A DNA stretch of 64,000 bases from Mortierella sp. BCC40632 (Eukaryota > Mortierellomycota > Mortierellomycetes > Mortierellales > Mortierellaceae): the NCBI GenBank assembly GCA_011634665.1, contig WAEK01000008.1, forward strand, positions 675,501-739,500. Direction: 5' to 3'. A program made the position numbers and the translations under genes. Positions 1-10,829 of the stretch are shown here, piece after piece. The notes below the pieces were generated by a model. The model was not told the origin of the DNA. It was given only the letters and a program-made list of their open reading frames with translations, and did no database searches. The first letter of the stretch is position 1. Each line of letters opens with the position of its first letter.

Positions 1-135
1 AAATGAAGATCTACCTACGACGCTTTTACAACAAAAACAACGACAGCTTGTTGGCTCTCTAGTAAGGACTAAGAAGAGAACTCCTCTCCAATAGACGACA
101 ACTATACTGCTTAACACAAAGCAAAGTAGAAGCTC

Positions 136-950
136 ATTCTCAGATTCACTTTTTCCAACTTAAAAAGTCTTCTTGCTGGACTAGAAAAGCTATCTGGGAA
201 GAATGCCGAGCGTCTTCAGACTTTTGGACTTATCCTGAAGCATGACCCAGCTGCAGACTCGGAGCTCTACTTTCGACCGCTATTGACGCTACTGTGGCAG
301 ACAATGCCTGACGACCAGCGAGACATTGTTGCTGAGAATGAACAACAAGACCATCTGGAACATGGGTTACATGACAATGTTGGTATGCAGCCACCAGTGC
401 GCCGATGTCGAGACCCAAATGTGTTGGGTAGGTGTGTTCAGTCAGGTGAATGGAGCAATTGGGCAAGCATACCATACCAGCGAGATTCAGAAACGAACAC
501 AAGCATTGATCAACATGGAGCAATTGGACGTGACTTGGAAAAGCTAAGGCGACACCAACCGGACATCAAGTTTCTTCGCCCAATTCTTCAGCTATTCTTG
601 ACGCGTGCCGAGTTTGGTGTCTTGACGGAATGGGAGGAACAAGAGCTCATCCGGACTTGCGACCACTTTTGTTTTTGCTCACTCTACTGCATGTAAGAGT
701 CTAGTCTGTCTGGTCTTTTTGTCGCTTTGTCTCAGCAGTTGTTGAGTATTTGTTTTCTATAGTTGCTCATGCATTTTCTCTTCTATTTCTTTTCTTTTCA
801 TTTCCTTTCCTTTTTTTTTATAGGCGCCTATCAGCGCCAGAACAATGGGTAGAAAAACCCGAGTGCGGTTCGTGTTTTGACCAAGTACCAGTCAATAGAC
901 AGCCTTCGTGGTATCCAAGGTTAGCCAGGATCCTTAGCCGGAAGGATTAG
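136..950 (+). CDS. 3' part of an unrecognised protein gene
   Basis: A reading frame is open from about 136 to a GT at 693 and continues after a 3' splice site ending at 823. It uses a long T-rich tract ending TATAG and stops at 950. The joined frame stays open (an ATG codon is rebuilt across the junction), and the last exon encodes a Cys-containing tail with ECGSCFDQVP. Upstream of 136 the frame meets stops, so either a further intron precedes it (CAG at about 143 is a candidate) or the start lies outside the window. No domain is recognisable; the tail of exon 1 looks helical (PDIKFLRPILQLFLTRAEFG). Function is unknown. The splice junction is moderately secure; the 5' boundary is not. Confidence 0.45.
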
Positions 951-1600
951 GGAATGCGTGTGCGACCCAAAGCAAAGACCTTCTTTGAGAGAGAGAGAGA
1001 TGTTATGTGTACCCGAGCGTACTGAGAAGGAAAGAAGGGAGAGATGTTGTAGATCAAGCACAGCTCCTCTAATTAGGTTTTGGTGCCTGTATGATGTGTC
1101 TGATGGACGCGCGCGTCTACTTACTCTTTTATAATTGACGAAGACACAATGCTATAAAGAAAACCTTTCTTCCTTCTCGAAATCCCGTCATTACTCCGCA
1201 GGCGACGCAAAGAGGCAAGGGAGGGGGGGGGGGTGCACTGGCAAGAGTCGGAGCAAAATGCGGCGGGCTTAGAGCAGCCTGCTCACTCTTTTTCATTCAC
1301 CAACGTACTTTCACTCTCCCACGAGAACCCCAATCACCCTTGGCCTTGGAACAGAAGGAACGGAGACGGAACAAGACGGTCTGCCTCTGTTTCTCCTTGC
1401 GGATGTACTCCCACGCCCTTTACCCCAGGTTTTTTTTTTTCAGCGAATCGTGTCCCGGTCCATTTTCTTGTTCCTCGTGTCCGTGCTATTCCGCATAAAA
1501 AGGGCTCCTCTCCCTCTTTTTCTCTCTCTTTTTACCACCAACACCTCCTCATTCACCTCCTTTCCCTACTTCCCATACCCATCACTCCATCATCATCATC
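951..1600 (+). promoter_or_regulatory. FBP1 upstream region
   Basis: This gap between the left-edge gene and FBP1 has a GA run near 990, a G run near 1227 and a TATA-like CATAAAAAGG at about 1492-1501. A pyrimidine-rich leader of about 100 bases follows, then the FBP1 start codon. That is a usual fungal core-promoter layout. No other gene is visible in it. Confidence 0.5.
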
Positions 1601-3220
1601 ATGTCAGAGGGACACAACACCGACCTCATCACGTTGACTCGCCATGTCTTCCAGGAGCAAGTCGAGCATCACAAGGAAGCCTCGGGTGATCTGACCCTCC
1701 TTCTCACCGCCATTCAGCTTGGATGCAAGTTTGTCGCGTCCAATGTTCGCAAGGCCAGTTTGATTAGCATGTAAAGTGTTTTCCTTCAGGACCCATTGTC
1801 CTTTTATTTTTATTTTTTTTTTATCCCTACTATTATTTCTCTCTTTTCTCTCACTGTTTTTGTCTTTAAAGTGAATGGAACCTACAGACTCACCTTGTCC
1901 ACCATATTTCTTTCTTTTCTTTTTCTTCTTCTTCTTCTCTTCAACAGGACGGGACTCGCCAACTCTTCCAACGTTCAGGGCGAGGAGCAAAAGAAGCTCG
2001 ATGTCATTGCAAACGAAATCTTTGTGAACGCCTTGCGTTCCTCCAGCAAAGTCTCGGTCATGGTCTCGGAAGAGGATGAGGAGGCGATCTTTGTCGAGGC
2101 TGCGTACCGTGGCAAGTACTGTGTCGTCTTTGATCCCCTGGACGGTTCTTCCAACATTGACTGCGGAGTCTCCATCGGTACCATCTTTGGCATTTACAAA
2201 GTCGTAAGTCGCCTTGTCAATCAAGAAGAAAGAAAGAAAAAAAAAAAAAAAAAAAAACAACATGGATAACTCGTTTTGACACAGCGTTGCTGATGACTCT
2301 TGATTGCCATTGGGAGTGGACAACAGATGAGGCTCTTCCGAAAAGCAAACGTTCATCCATCAGGGTTCCATTTATAGACTTTAAAAAGAAAAAAAACCCA
2401 CTGACGCTCACTCCGATATTTTGGGTTCCATTTTTTTTTTTTTTTATTAGAAAGATGACTCGGATGGCAAGATCTCGGATGTGCTTCGACCTGGATCCGA
2501 GATGGTCGCTGCTGGCTACTGCACGTACGGCTCCTGCTCGACTCTTGTCCTGAGCACAGGAAGAGGAGTCAACGGCTACACATTGGACACGGAGATTGGC
2601 GAGTTTATCCTCACCCACCCCAAGGTAAAAAAAAAAAAGCTGCACATGCCAGCCGCGTTGATTTTTGTTTCTCTCTTCCCGTACAACCTACTGTCTCCGT
2701 GGGCAAACAAACAAAACAACAGCAATTAGTTTTGTGTTTGTCCTTCTCTCTCTCTGACCCGACATCTTATTTTTGGTTTTGGGTTTCCCACAAAAAAAAA
2801 AAACAGATCCAGATCCCTCCTCGCGGCAAGATCTATGCAGTCAACGAGGGCAACTCCAAGTATTGGGACGAGGCCTGCACCAAGTACTTCCACTCGCTCA
2901 AATTCCCCGCTGATCCCAAAAAGTCTCCTTACTCGGCTCGTTATGTGGGTTCGATGGTCGCTGACGTTCATCGTACTTTGCTCTACGGAGGTATCTTTTG
3001 TTACCCAGCCGATGCCAAGTCCAAGAACGGCAAACTTCGTATCCTTTACGAGTGTTTCCCCATGGCCTTCTTGGTCGAACAGGCTGGTGGTCGTGCAACC
3101 ACTGGCCGAAAGCGCATGTTGGATGTTCAGCCCGAGACCATTCATTCACGCTCGCCCATTTTCTTGGGTAGCAAGGAAGATGTGGAGGACATTGAGAAGT
3201 TCTATAAGCAGATGGCCTAA
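1601..3220 (+). CDS. FBP1: Fructose-1,6-bisphosphatase
   Basis: Cytosolic gluconeogenic enzyme hydrolysing fructose-1,6-bisphosphate to fructose-6-phosphate. Four exons join in frame: 1601-1770, 1948-2203, 2451-2624 and 2807-3220, giving 337 residues, the normal family length. Exon 2 carries the conserved nucleotide/effector and metal-site stretches ([39 protein letters not shown]). Exon 3 has the [13 protein letters not shown] strand and exon 4 has [14 protein letters not shown] and [16 protein letters not shown]. The start is the first ATG after a CT-rich leader and fits the usual short N-terminus (RHVFQEQ). Introns are 177, 247 and 182 nt with poly-T or poly-A tracts. An AATAAA lies about 110 nt after the stop. 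All catalytic motifs appear intact. Confidence 0.95.
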
Positions 3221-3329
3221 GAAAAAAAACACACACACACTTTCTCTCTCTCTCCTCTCTCCTTTCTCTCCCCCTGTCTCTCTTTTTTCTCTCTCTCTCT
3301 CCCCTCTTTTTACCCCCCATTAGCAAGCC

Positions 3330-3335
3330 AATAAA
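3330..3335 (+). terminator. Poly(A) signal of FBP1
   Basis: AATAAA about 110 nt downstream of the FBP1 stop codon, after a CT-rich 3' UTR. This is a match to the canonical cleavage/polyadenylation hexamer. Confidence 0.5.
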
Positions 3336-3758
3336 GAAATGTACATACACAGAAACAGATTTGAGAGACTCATATGTCAAATGGGAAGCAGTTAGTAGAT
3401 GAAATGACGCTGTAAGAAACCTAGAGAAACCTCTTTAGTCTCTTTTTTTTTTTCTTTCTTTCTTTCTTGTTCGAGATGGAGAATACAAGAAACTCTCAAG
3501 AGGTTAAAAGGGACATGACGGGTGAATGTATAGTTTCAGTAGAAATATTGTTTATTCTTTCAAAAGTAAAAAAAAAAAAGAGTCAAAAGGAAGTAAAAAA
3601 AAAAAAAAAGAAGAACTAGAGGATCCGGTGGCAGGCTGAGTTATGTCTGTTTTTTTTTTTTGCGGGCAAAAAAAAAAAAAAGAGTCATCGAGGTATGTAC
3701 CACGCGGAGAGAATTGATTGCGAGTGTTAAAAGGAAAAGAAAAAATCAGCCTGTTTTT

Positions 3759-4923
3759 CTAGGCACGACTAGACAAGGCCGCATGGGTTTCAGCCAATTG
3801 TTCCTCCAACTGCGCAATCCGTGCAGCCTGCTCTGCTTCCTTGGTCAAGAAGCCGTTGCGTTCCGTTTCAAGGACGGCAATCTTCATCGTCAACTCATGG
3901 TTGGCTGACTCGAGATCGGCCACCTTGGCCTCAAGACCTTCTACTCGGAGCAACTTCTTGAGACGGGAACGACGGGCCGCATCCGTGTTCTTGGCTCGCT
4001 TCGCAACAATCTCTTCTTGCTCTTCTTCGAGAGACAAGCAACGCTTCTTTGAGCCTTTGCCTCTCATCACAACGCGGTGTGCAGGTGCAGGTGCAGGTGC
4101 GGGTGCAGCGATAGGAGTGGCGACGGCAGGAGCAGCACTTGGCTCCTTTGGAGCGACCAAAGGAACAGGAAGTGCGACTGGGGCGGCAAGGGAGACAGCC
4201 TTGTCCTCGACCAAAGGTAGAGGCATCACCTGACCCAAGGGTGCTGCAGGGACTGCAACATTAGCGCCAACAGCAACCGCAGCCGCCTGAAGAGCAGCCT
4301 GAGTCATCAGAGCCCTCTCCAGGCTAGGCGTCCATGGGATGTTGAGGGCAGCAGCAGCTTGCTGGACAGCCAGCGAGGTGAGGGGGATGCCATCGACCAT
4401 TGGTGCAGGGGCAGGGGTCTGGAGCGAGACGAGCGGGGCAGGGAGTGAGACTGCGGGCGTCGTCAACGCAGGGAAAGCCATGGACATGTCCAAGAGCGAC
4501 GATCCAGTCATGGATCCGAACGAGTCAAAGCCAAGCAAGGGAGAGTCGTCAAGGCCAGACAAGGGGCTCGAGGAAGCGGACGAGTCCTCGCCAGAGGTCG
4601 AGCCGCCAAGAGACGACAAGTCCGCAGCGAGCCACTCGTCAAATCCATTTCCACCTTCGACGGTCGAAACTGTGTAGAGTGGGGCGCTGTCGGCAGGTTC
4701 GCCAAGGCGAGTAAAGATCTTGCCTACTGTTGATTGATTGATTGATTGGACAAGAGATCGGGAGTATCCGTTAGAACTCTGAGTTCAAAAGGAAAGAAAA
4801 GGAAAAAAAAAAATAGAACAGAAACAAAAGCTTACCATGCGATAGGGCAGAATCCAGGGCATCCGCCGACTTGGATACTCTTGCGCTTGTATCACACATG
4901 GAAAAGTCAATCGAGATGGCCAT
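3759..4923 (-). CDS. GCN4: GCN4/CPC1-type bZIP transcription activator
   Basis: Nuclear activator of amino-acid biosynthesis genes in the general control response, by family. Two exons on the minus strand: 4923-4836 and 4723-3759. They are joined by a phase-1 intron (GTAAGC...GTAG) to give 350 residues. The basic region at about residues 268-290 (KRAKNTDAARRSRLKK) has the same spacing as GCN4. It runs directly into a leucine zipper with four Leu heptads and the buried Asn (LESANHEL). The N-terminus has acidic/hydrophobic segments suited to activation (DEWLAADL), then a long Ala/Pro-rich middle with an AP repeat. The start ATG has a strong context (seven A before it, G at +4). The roughly 430-nt leader contains two uORFs, annotated separately, so translational control like GCN4/cpc-1 is expected. 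Confidence 0.93.
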
Positions 4924-5070
4924 TTTTTTGGGGGAGGATAATATGGAGGATACTTGAGACTTGGATGCGAGAGAGCAGAGAGAGTGCGTATGAGGTGGGG
5001 CAGGGAGGTGGGATTTTCTTTTTTGGAGACAAAATCGATAAAACGATAGTTCAAAGCTGGATTAGGGGGT

Positions 5071-5166
5071 TTAGGAGTGTAAGGGGAGTAAGGCAACTAC
5101 AGGTCTAATAGGTCTTTTCTTCTTGATGTCAATAATTGAACAGGGGGAAAGGATTGGGGAAGCCAT
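5071..5166 (-). promoter_or_regulatory. uORF2 in the GCN4-like leader (31 codons)
   Basis: Minus-strand ATG at 5166 in strong context (A at -3, G at +4) opens a 31-codon frame ending in TAA at 5071, 147 nt before the main start. No other ATG lies between it and the main ORF. In GCN4, cpc-1 and cpcA a distal inhibitory uORF in this position blocks main-ORF translation unless eIF2 activity falls. The role here is inferred from position. Confidence 0.65.
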
Positions 5167-5335
5167 TGTAAAGTGTTGTTGAAACCGTAAAAGGTTGTTG
5201 AAAGTGTAGAAAGGGTTGTTAAAAATTGTAAATGAAGTTGTTGTTGTTATTGTTGTAGTTGTTGTTGTTGAAGTTGTAGAAGTTGTTGAAGTTGTAGTTG
5301 TTGTTGAAGTTGTAGTTGAAAAAAGTGCAAAGCGT
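5167..5335 (-). repeat. CAA-rich spacer between the two uORFs
   Basis: On the transcribed strand this stretch is dominated by CAACAACTACAACTTC-like units (positions about 5230-5330). Its composition should fold poorly. Unstructured CAA repeats are known to be scanned efficiently by 40S subunits, so the tract may set the time for reinitiation. That role is inference. Confidence 0.5.
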
Positions 5336-5356
5336 TTAAGCGGTGAAGGAGGCCAT
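5336..5356 (-). promoter_or_regulatory. uORF1 in the GCN4-like leader (6 codons)
   Basis: Minus-strand ATG at 5356, strong context, followed by five codons and TAA (MASFTA). It is the first ATG seen downstream of the likely promoter. A very short first uORF that permits reinitiation, followed by a longer one, is the arrangement known for cpc-1, cpcA and GCN4. 169 nt separate its stop from uORF2. Confidence 0.6.
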
Positions 5357-5850
5357 CTTGGACACAGGGGACAGGGTGATTAACAAAGATAAAAAAAAAA
5401 GAGGCAAGGGAGAAGTGGAGAATACGTCCCTAAAAAAAAGATAGAAAAAAAAAAAAAAAAAAGGCAACTATGAGATGCTTAACAGGTGCAAAAAAGGGGG
5501 GTTGCTTGGTAGGATGAGTGAATGGGGACGGATGAAGAGTGGGTGGGTTGAGTGATGATCAGAAGAAAGAAAGGAGGGGAAAGAAAGAAAGAAAAAAAAA
5601 AGGCGCGAACAAGGGACGGCGCCCTGATATAAGAAATCGATGAATCATCTCTGTTTACTTCAGTGTACTGTACAATGCCTGACACGTAATCTGATGGACC
5701 AATCGCTGTTCGATCTCACTCGCGCCTGCGGGAGGAGATCTCCGAGCCACCGCCCCACCAACCCTATCTCTCAACCGTATTCTGCTCCACTCTGCTCCAC
5801 TTGGCTCCAAAGCACAATAACAACAATACCCCTACATACTTCTTGTTCTC

Positions 5851-8800
5851 TTATGTGCATGTCGCGTGTCTCTGGGGTGGATCTCCCTGTTGCCATCGGA
5901 TCTTGTCCACTTCCCGACGAAGGCCTGGGTGTGCCTCCCATACTGCAGCGGACACTCGACCCAGTCGGCGTAGCCAGTCCCGCAAGAGCTGGTCATGAAG
6001 GGGTGGTCCTCCTTCACTCCGCAGCTCCGAGTACGCCTCGTCCGCCAAATGATGTACCAACTGCTGAATTTGAAGCGCCCATCCAGCGCCCATCCATGCA
6101 GGGCACCCACTCTGGGCTTCTCTTGTCTCGTCCCTGGTCTGTTTCTGAATAGAGGACCCTTCGTCCACAGGACAAAATTGGTCCATCACCTGAAGATTTG
6201 CCAGTCGTGTGGTGAGAAGTGAGATGTCCTTGTCACATCCTCGAGTTGTCGTCTCAGGTGATCTTGACATATTGTTGCCATCGTACAGTTGTGTTTCCAA
6301 AAGTAGCTCTGGCTCAGGTGACTCGTTCTCTTGTAGCATATCCTTCAAGTATGACTGCGGTCTAGAATTAGATGTCAGCGTCAAGGACGACGCGATTGAG
6401 GATACGGATAAAGTGGAGCTATGGCGGGGTCTCTCCTCGTGGCGAGGTCTCTCATCAGGACGCTTTTCCTGCTGTGCAACTAGCGCTGGTTCCTGTCTAA
6501 AAGCGCTATCTGGAAATAGGCCTTGCTCGCTCGTATTGGGCGACAACGGTCGCTGGCCAAAGTACGCATATGGGGCCTCAACTGTAAGCGCTCTTCGGGG
6601 ACGCAGCGGAGATCTAACCACAGGCGATGGCTGTATTGGAGACTTGGAGGGTGAAGATGGTGGCCTTTGAAATAAACACTCTGGGAATTCAGCTGGGAGA
6701 CTCTTTGTGCTGTTGTTTGAATCGGTACCCGAAGGCGGAATAGTCACCACTTGTGGGCATAGTTGCCTGTTACTGAATAGAGTCGATGACGATGCTGCCA
6801 AAAGCCGTTGGATTGAGGGAATACCATGTGGTTGTGATGAAGTCGCTGTCATAGCAACAGACTGGAGAGATGACTGGTTGCAAAAATGGGATCCATCTTG
6901 GCGGAAGAAACCTAATTCTTGAAGTGCGGCAATGGCTGCTCGTCGCATAGATTGATCTACTGCTGGGTTGACACACTCCGAGGATCGAGAGACGACCAAG
7001 TTGTCATTTATATTTGCTGTGGCGAATTGAAGTTCTTTTCGTTGGCGTGCGTCGTCACGGAGCTTTAGCTGTTGTTTCAAAAATGCTTGTTTATCAAGAA
7101 AAGAGATACCGCTTTTTCCTGATGAAGAGACAGCAGGTGGGGTCGATGGGGGTTGGTCGAGTCCTCGCAGTGGGCCACTGGCCGCAGCACCATTGGGCTT
7201 CCGAAGGTGGTCCTCCTCCACAGTTTCAGCAGAATTTTGCTGGACTCTATGACCAGCCATAGCAATCGTGGATGAAGGCGCTTTGTATGCCCCTGCATAG
7301 ACCAAATTTGCATTAGTAGATACTCCGGCGTTGTTGGGTCCCAAGTTGCTATCGAGCGAAATTTGGCATTGGAGTGAATCTGCACAAGGCTGGGTATAGT
7401 TTGGTGTAGAGCCCTTTGGGATTGTCATCTGTGAGTCTCCTGGAGGGCGATTTGCATGCATTTCGACAGTTCTCGGCGGATTTGCTCCAATCACAGACAT
7501 CACTGACCCAGGGCTCCTATCACAAACTTGACTTTGATTGCATAGCTCCGATATATCAGCTTGCAAATGCTCAATGGTCTTTGTTGGTGTTGTGATAGGC
7601 ACAGGTGTCCTGCAGCCTTTGTGACACGCACCGTCCGGGTGAACGAAATCCTGTGCAGAGGAGATAGGTGAACCATACTGTCCAGTCTGAATTGAGTCTC
7701 GACAAGCGTTAGGTGGATGCAGCGAGCACTCATTTGAATCGAATGTAGAGGTTTCCAGTTGAATCTCTCCGTTGTTCTTGGAAGCTATTTGGGCCGCTAC
7801 GGCCGATGGAATCGCTGTCGACGACACTGGTGATATCGGAGAAAGGGGTGGTGAAAGAGGTGGACTGTGCTGTCGTCTAGCACCTGTATTGTTCAGCCGG
7901 AGTGGGCTATGGCTTTGTTCGAGATTGGCGGAGCGGATGGGCTTTGGAGAAACGATGTCCGTGTAAAGACCATTTGATGACTGACCGGGCCAGCACTCCA
8001 GAGACTCTGCTGTTACATCTGAAGGGGGTGTACTGGCTGGACTCAGGGTCACTGCGGGCAGTAAACAGGGACGAGAGCCGGCAGGAGATGTCGTTGAGGA
8101 AGCCGAGGATCGAAGACTGTCCAACTTTTCTGTCCGTGCGTTCTGTCGTCCGAGGATACCGCCCCCGTTACTGTGCGTTGTTTCTGTAAATTGAAGAAAA
8201 CCCGAAATCCTGCCTAGTTAGAATCTAGCCGTGCGGACGGAATTATACCAGCCAATCCCAACTGCCCTCCATCGTTTACACCCGATATTACCTTTCGATA
8301 GGCGCTCAGAGCTGATCGAGCTTTTCACCTCACGACGAGCTAAATTGGTCAGATTGGTACGAGATGTTCTTGATGGCGAGGCGGTGTTGGTCTTTGATGG
8401 TGAAGAGGTGGTTTTTGAAGGTGAGGTCGATGCAGTTTTCGAGGGCGATGCTGATATAGGTTTTGAAGGTGCAGCAGATGTAGTCTTGATCATGGACTTT
8501 GCTGTAACCCGCTCGCCGTGGGAAGGTGCCTTTCTCGCGAGATCGCTGGCCACAGTGCTTCTGCTTATACTACTCCGGTCAGTCGTTGACCTTGTTGTGC
8601 ACTGTCGCGGTGTGGCTGCGGTGGAGGGCTTTGCCCCTGGACGATCGGTGGACTCTGGGGATTTGGCTGCTTGAGATGCCATGCACTTTCGCATACATCT
8701 TGTCCTCGTTGCAGACTCCATCTGAGACCTGCTGAACTTTGACATCCGAACTGCTGCTGTGGACTCGACAGAGGATTGTGTGGGCGTGGGTGTGGGGTTG

Positions 8801-9198
8801 GTTCGGGAGAGTTGGCGGACGGCTTCCTCAGAGTCCTGGTCAGAGGTGGTCTCATGAAAGTGAAGTGGCAAGGGGGTAGCAGGCGAAGAGCCGGGGATAA
8901 GTGCAGGTCCGTCGTTGACGTCCTGTGCGAGGATGCAGTGATTTCCCGGCGTCATACGGTCTGTGTCCAAGGCGGTGTCCTCCTGCGACGGCTTACTGTG
9001 CCTGTGGAGGCGCCAGTTCATCCGTTCGGCAGGCCCCGTAGTTACGTCTGGAAGAGTTGAGGTTTCACGCATACGTCTACAGGCGGGGTCAACTGGCCTA
9101 CTGTTCTGCGTGGCAGGACAGGTGTTCCTGAGCATTGGTGAGGGGCTTTTGGGCAGCGAGTGTTTTGGAGGAGAGAGAGGAAGATGGGTGCAGATCAT
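5851..9198 (-). CDS. Large Ser/Pro-rich protein, function unknown
   Basis: Two minus-strand exons join in frame. Exon 1 ends at 8292 (GGTAATATC donor) and exon 2 runs 8183-5851 (acceptor TTTACAG). With the ATG at 9198 the product is 1,079 residues; ATGs at 9135 or 9438 are alternatives. Upstream sequence is CT-rich and may hold a leader intron, so the start is uncertain. The N-terminal half has SPSK/TSPSKT repeats. The middle has a charged, possibly helical segment (LDKQAFLKQQLKLRDDARQR) and a block with AAIAALQELGFFRQDG. The C-terminal 80 residues (WALQIQQLVHHLADEAYSEL, LLRDWLRRLGRVSAAVWEAH) look folded and could be a small conserved domain. Most of the rest is low complexity. No enzyme motif was seen; a regulatory or scaffold protein is possible. 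Confidence 0.7.
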
Positions 9199-9687
9199 AT
9201 AACGCGTGTAAGTGTATGTGAGAGAGACGCACAAGGCTGGTTCCAGAAATAGGCGAAGAAGCAGAGAGAGAGAGAGAGAGGAGAGGGGAGAGAGCGAGAA
9301 AAAAGAAAGAAAGAAAGAGTAAGTAAGCGAGTGAGTGAGGAGAAGAGAGAGAGTGAGAGAGTGAGAGAGAGTGAGTGAGAGTGAGAGAGATAGAAGAAAT
9401 AAAAGTGAAGCACCAGTCAGTTGTACCTTGCTATGCATTGACGGCAGGCAGCAGGTTGACCAGTAAAGTTCAATGACAGGAATGCTGGCTGATGGGCGAT
9501 TCAGCAGAGAGTTGTGAGAAGACCAATGGGCGAAGAAAGTGAGTGTGGGTGAATGTGAGTGTGGGTGTGGGTGTGTGAGAGAAATCGAATGAGAGAAGAC
9601 AAACGAGAAAGAGAGAGAGATTTAGCAGCATAAGGACAGGACTCAATGTCCGTTACCCTTTTTCGCGGGTGCCATGCGCGCGAACAG

Positions 9688-9696
9688 CCTTTTATA
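9688..9696 (-). promoter_or_regulatory. TATA box of the Ser/Pro-rich gene
   Basis: TATAAAAGG on the minus strand, about 490 nt upstream of the chosen ATG and followed by a long CT-rich leader. A good consensus match; the distance implies a long leader or a leader intron. Confidence 0.45.
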
Positions 9697-10036
9697 CGAT
9701 TGGGCCTGGGCGGGAAAGAAAGAGGACGAGAGAAGAGGGGCGACCAAATGGAGATGCCGTCGTCGTCTGTGTGTTTCCAGGAGCTCTGTCTCGTGTCCTG
9801 CATGCACGCATGCTGGCTCTCTGTCTGTCTTTGCTGCTCATGGCGCCCTAACTTCTCTGCTCTGGCTCATGCGCCGGCTCATGCACCGGCTCATGCCTCT
9901 ACTCTCTCGTTGCTGGGCCTCAAACACATCTGCATCGTCCACTCATTCACTCACTAGCTGCTCATCCTCATGCTCTGCTCGTCCGTAATAAATGAAGATC
10001 TGCAGACCTCAGTGGTCCATCAACAGGGCTCCTCTT

Positions 10037-10077
<41 letters not shown>

Positions 10078-10741
10078 ACTTGCTCACTCAATCTCACTTT
10101 CTCTTCTTGCTTGTCTGCTTGGACCCCTCCAAACCATTCGAGGCGACTTGCTCGAGGTTCTTTTTCTCCTTTCGAGACGCATCCTGCCATACATTCCATT
10201 CCCCTGGTCCCAAGGGCGATGGTCCGCTTGGTCCAGTACTCAAATGCCCTGCGACACCCAAATGCCCTGCGACGCCACTCCTGCACAAAATCCGTCTCCG
10301 TTCCTTCTTCAGTCAAGGACTGGGGCCAGGCGGCAGTATTACCAAGGACATGCACCTCCTTGAACTGAAGGCGAGGGGGGACGCGGCTTGACCAAACAAC
10401 ATGCTTCGCCTACGGGGTATATCCACCCCCAACCTCCAATAAACACGGAGCTAACTATAGACACACGCGCAATAACGCCCGAGTTGGGCACGGAGCTCCT
10501 GACGACAACATTAACAGCGAGGAGGGATCCGATTTCATCAAATGAAATGTTGGACTAAATTATTACTGCCGTTGATGTGCCTGTCTGTGCCTTCCGCCAA
10601 ATGCTGCGTGCACAGCTGGGCGGTGTACGACGGACAGAGCGGCAAAGAGCTGAAGATCGACCATGCGATTATCAAGAGGGACATGTACTCGCGACATCGG
10701 AGGTTTTTTTTTTTTTTTTTTTTTTTCCTTCTTCTCCCCCA

Positions 10742-10747
10742 TTTATT
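10742..10747 (-). terminator. Poly(A) signal of CCA1
   Basis: AATAAA on the minus strand about 85 nt after the CCA-adding enzyme stop codon. Confidence 0.4.
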
Positions 10748-10829
10748 GTGACCTTTGCCATGCAATGCCAAGGCCAAAGGGCTACTTTTTCTCGTACTAA
10801 TGTCGTCACCCCTATCTAGATAGGAGTGC

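Larger units (their letters stand above)
9439..10829. other. Intergenic region, repeats only
   Basis: Holds the leader and promoter of the Ser/Pro-rich gene, then a triplicated GGCTCATGC unit at about 9867-9897 and a (TC)15 run at about 10041-10070. A tandem duplicate of AAATGCCCTGCGAC lies at about 10239-10272, and T21 at about 10703. A short plus-strand frame at 10542-10751 starts with a hydrophobic segment but ends in the T tract; I do not call it a gene. Confidence 0.5.

Noticed and set aside
1604..2356. Minus-strand frame of 250 codons opposite FBP1
   Set aside because: It is antisense to well-conserved FBP1 exons and reads through their introns; the content is poly-Phe and poly-Lys from homopolymers.
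9195..9438. N-terminal Leu/Ser-rich extension of the Ser/Pro-rich gene
   Set aside because: It is translated GA/CT repeat with no protein character; more likely leader or intron, so it was left out of the CDS.
10542..10751. Short frame with a hydrophobic N-terminus
   Set aside because: It looks like a signal peptide but ends in a poly-Phe run from T21, with no splice partner or homology I can see.
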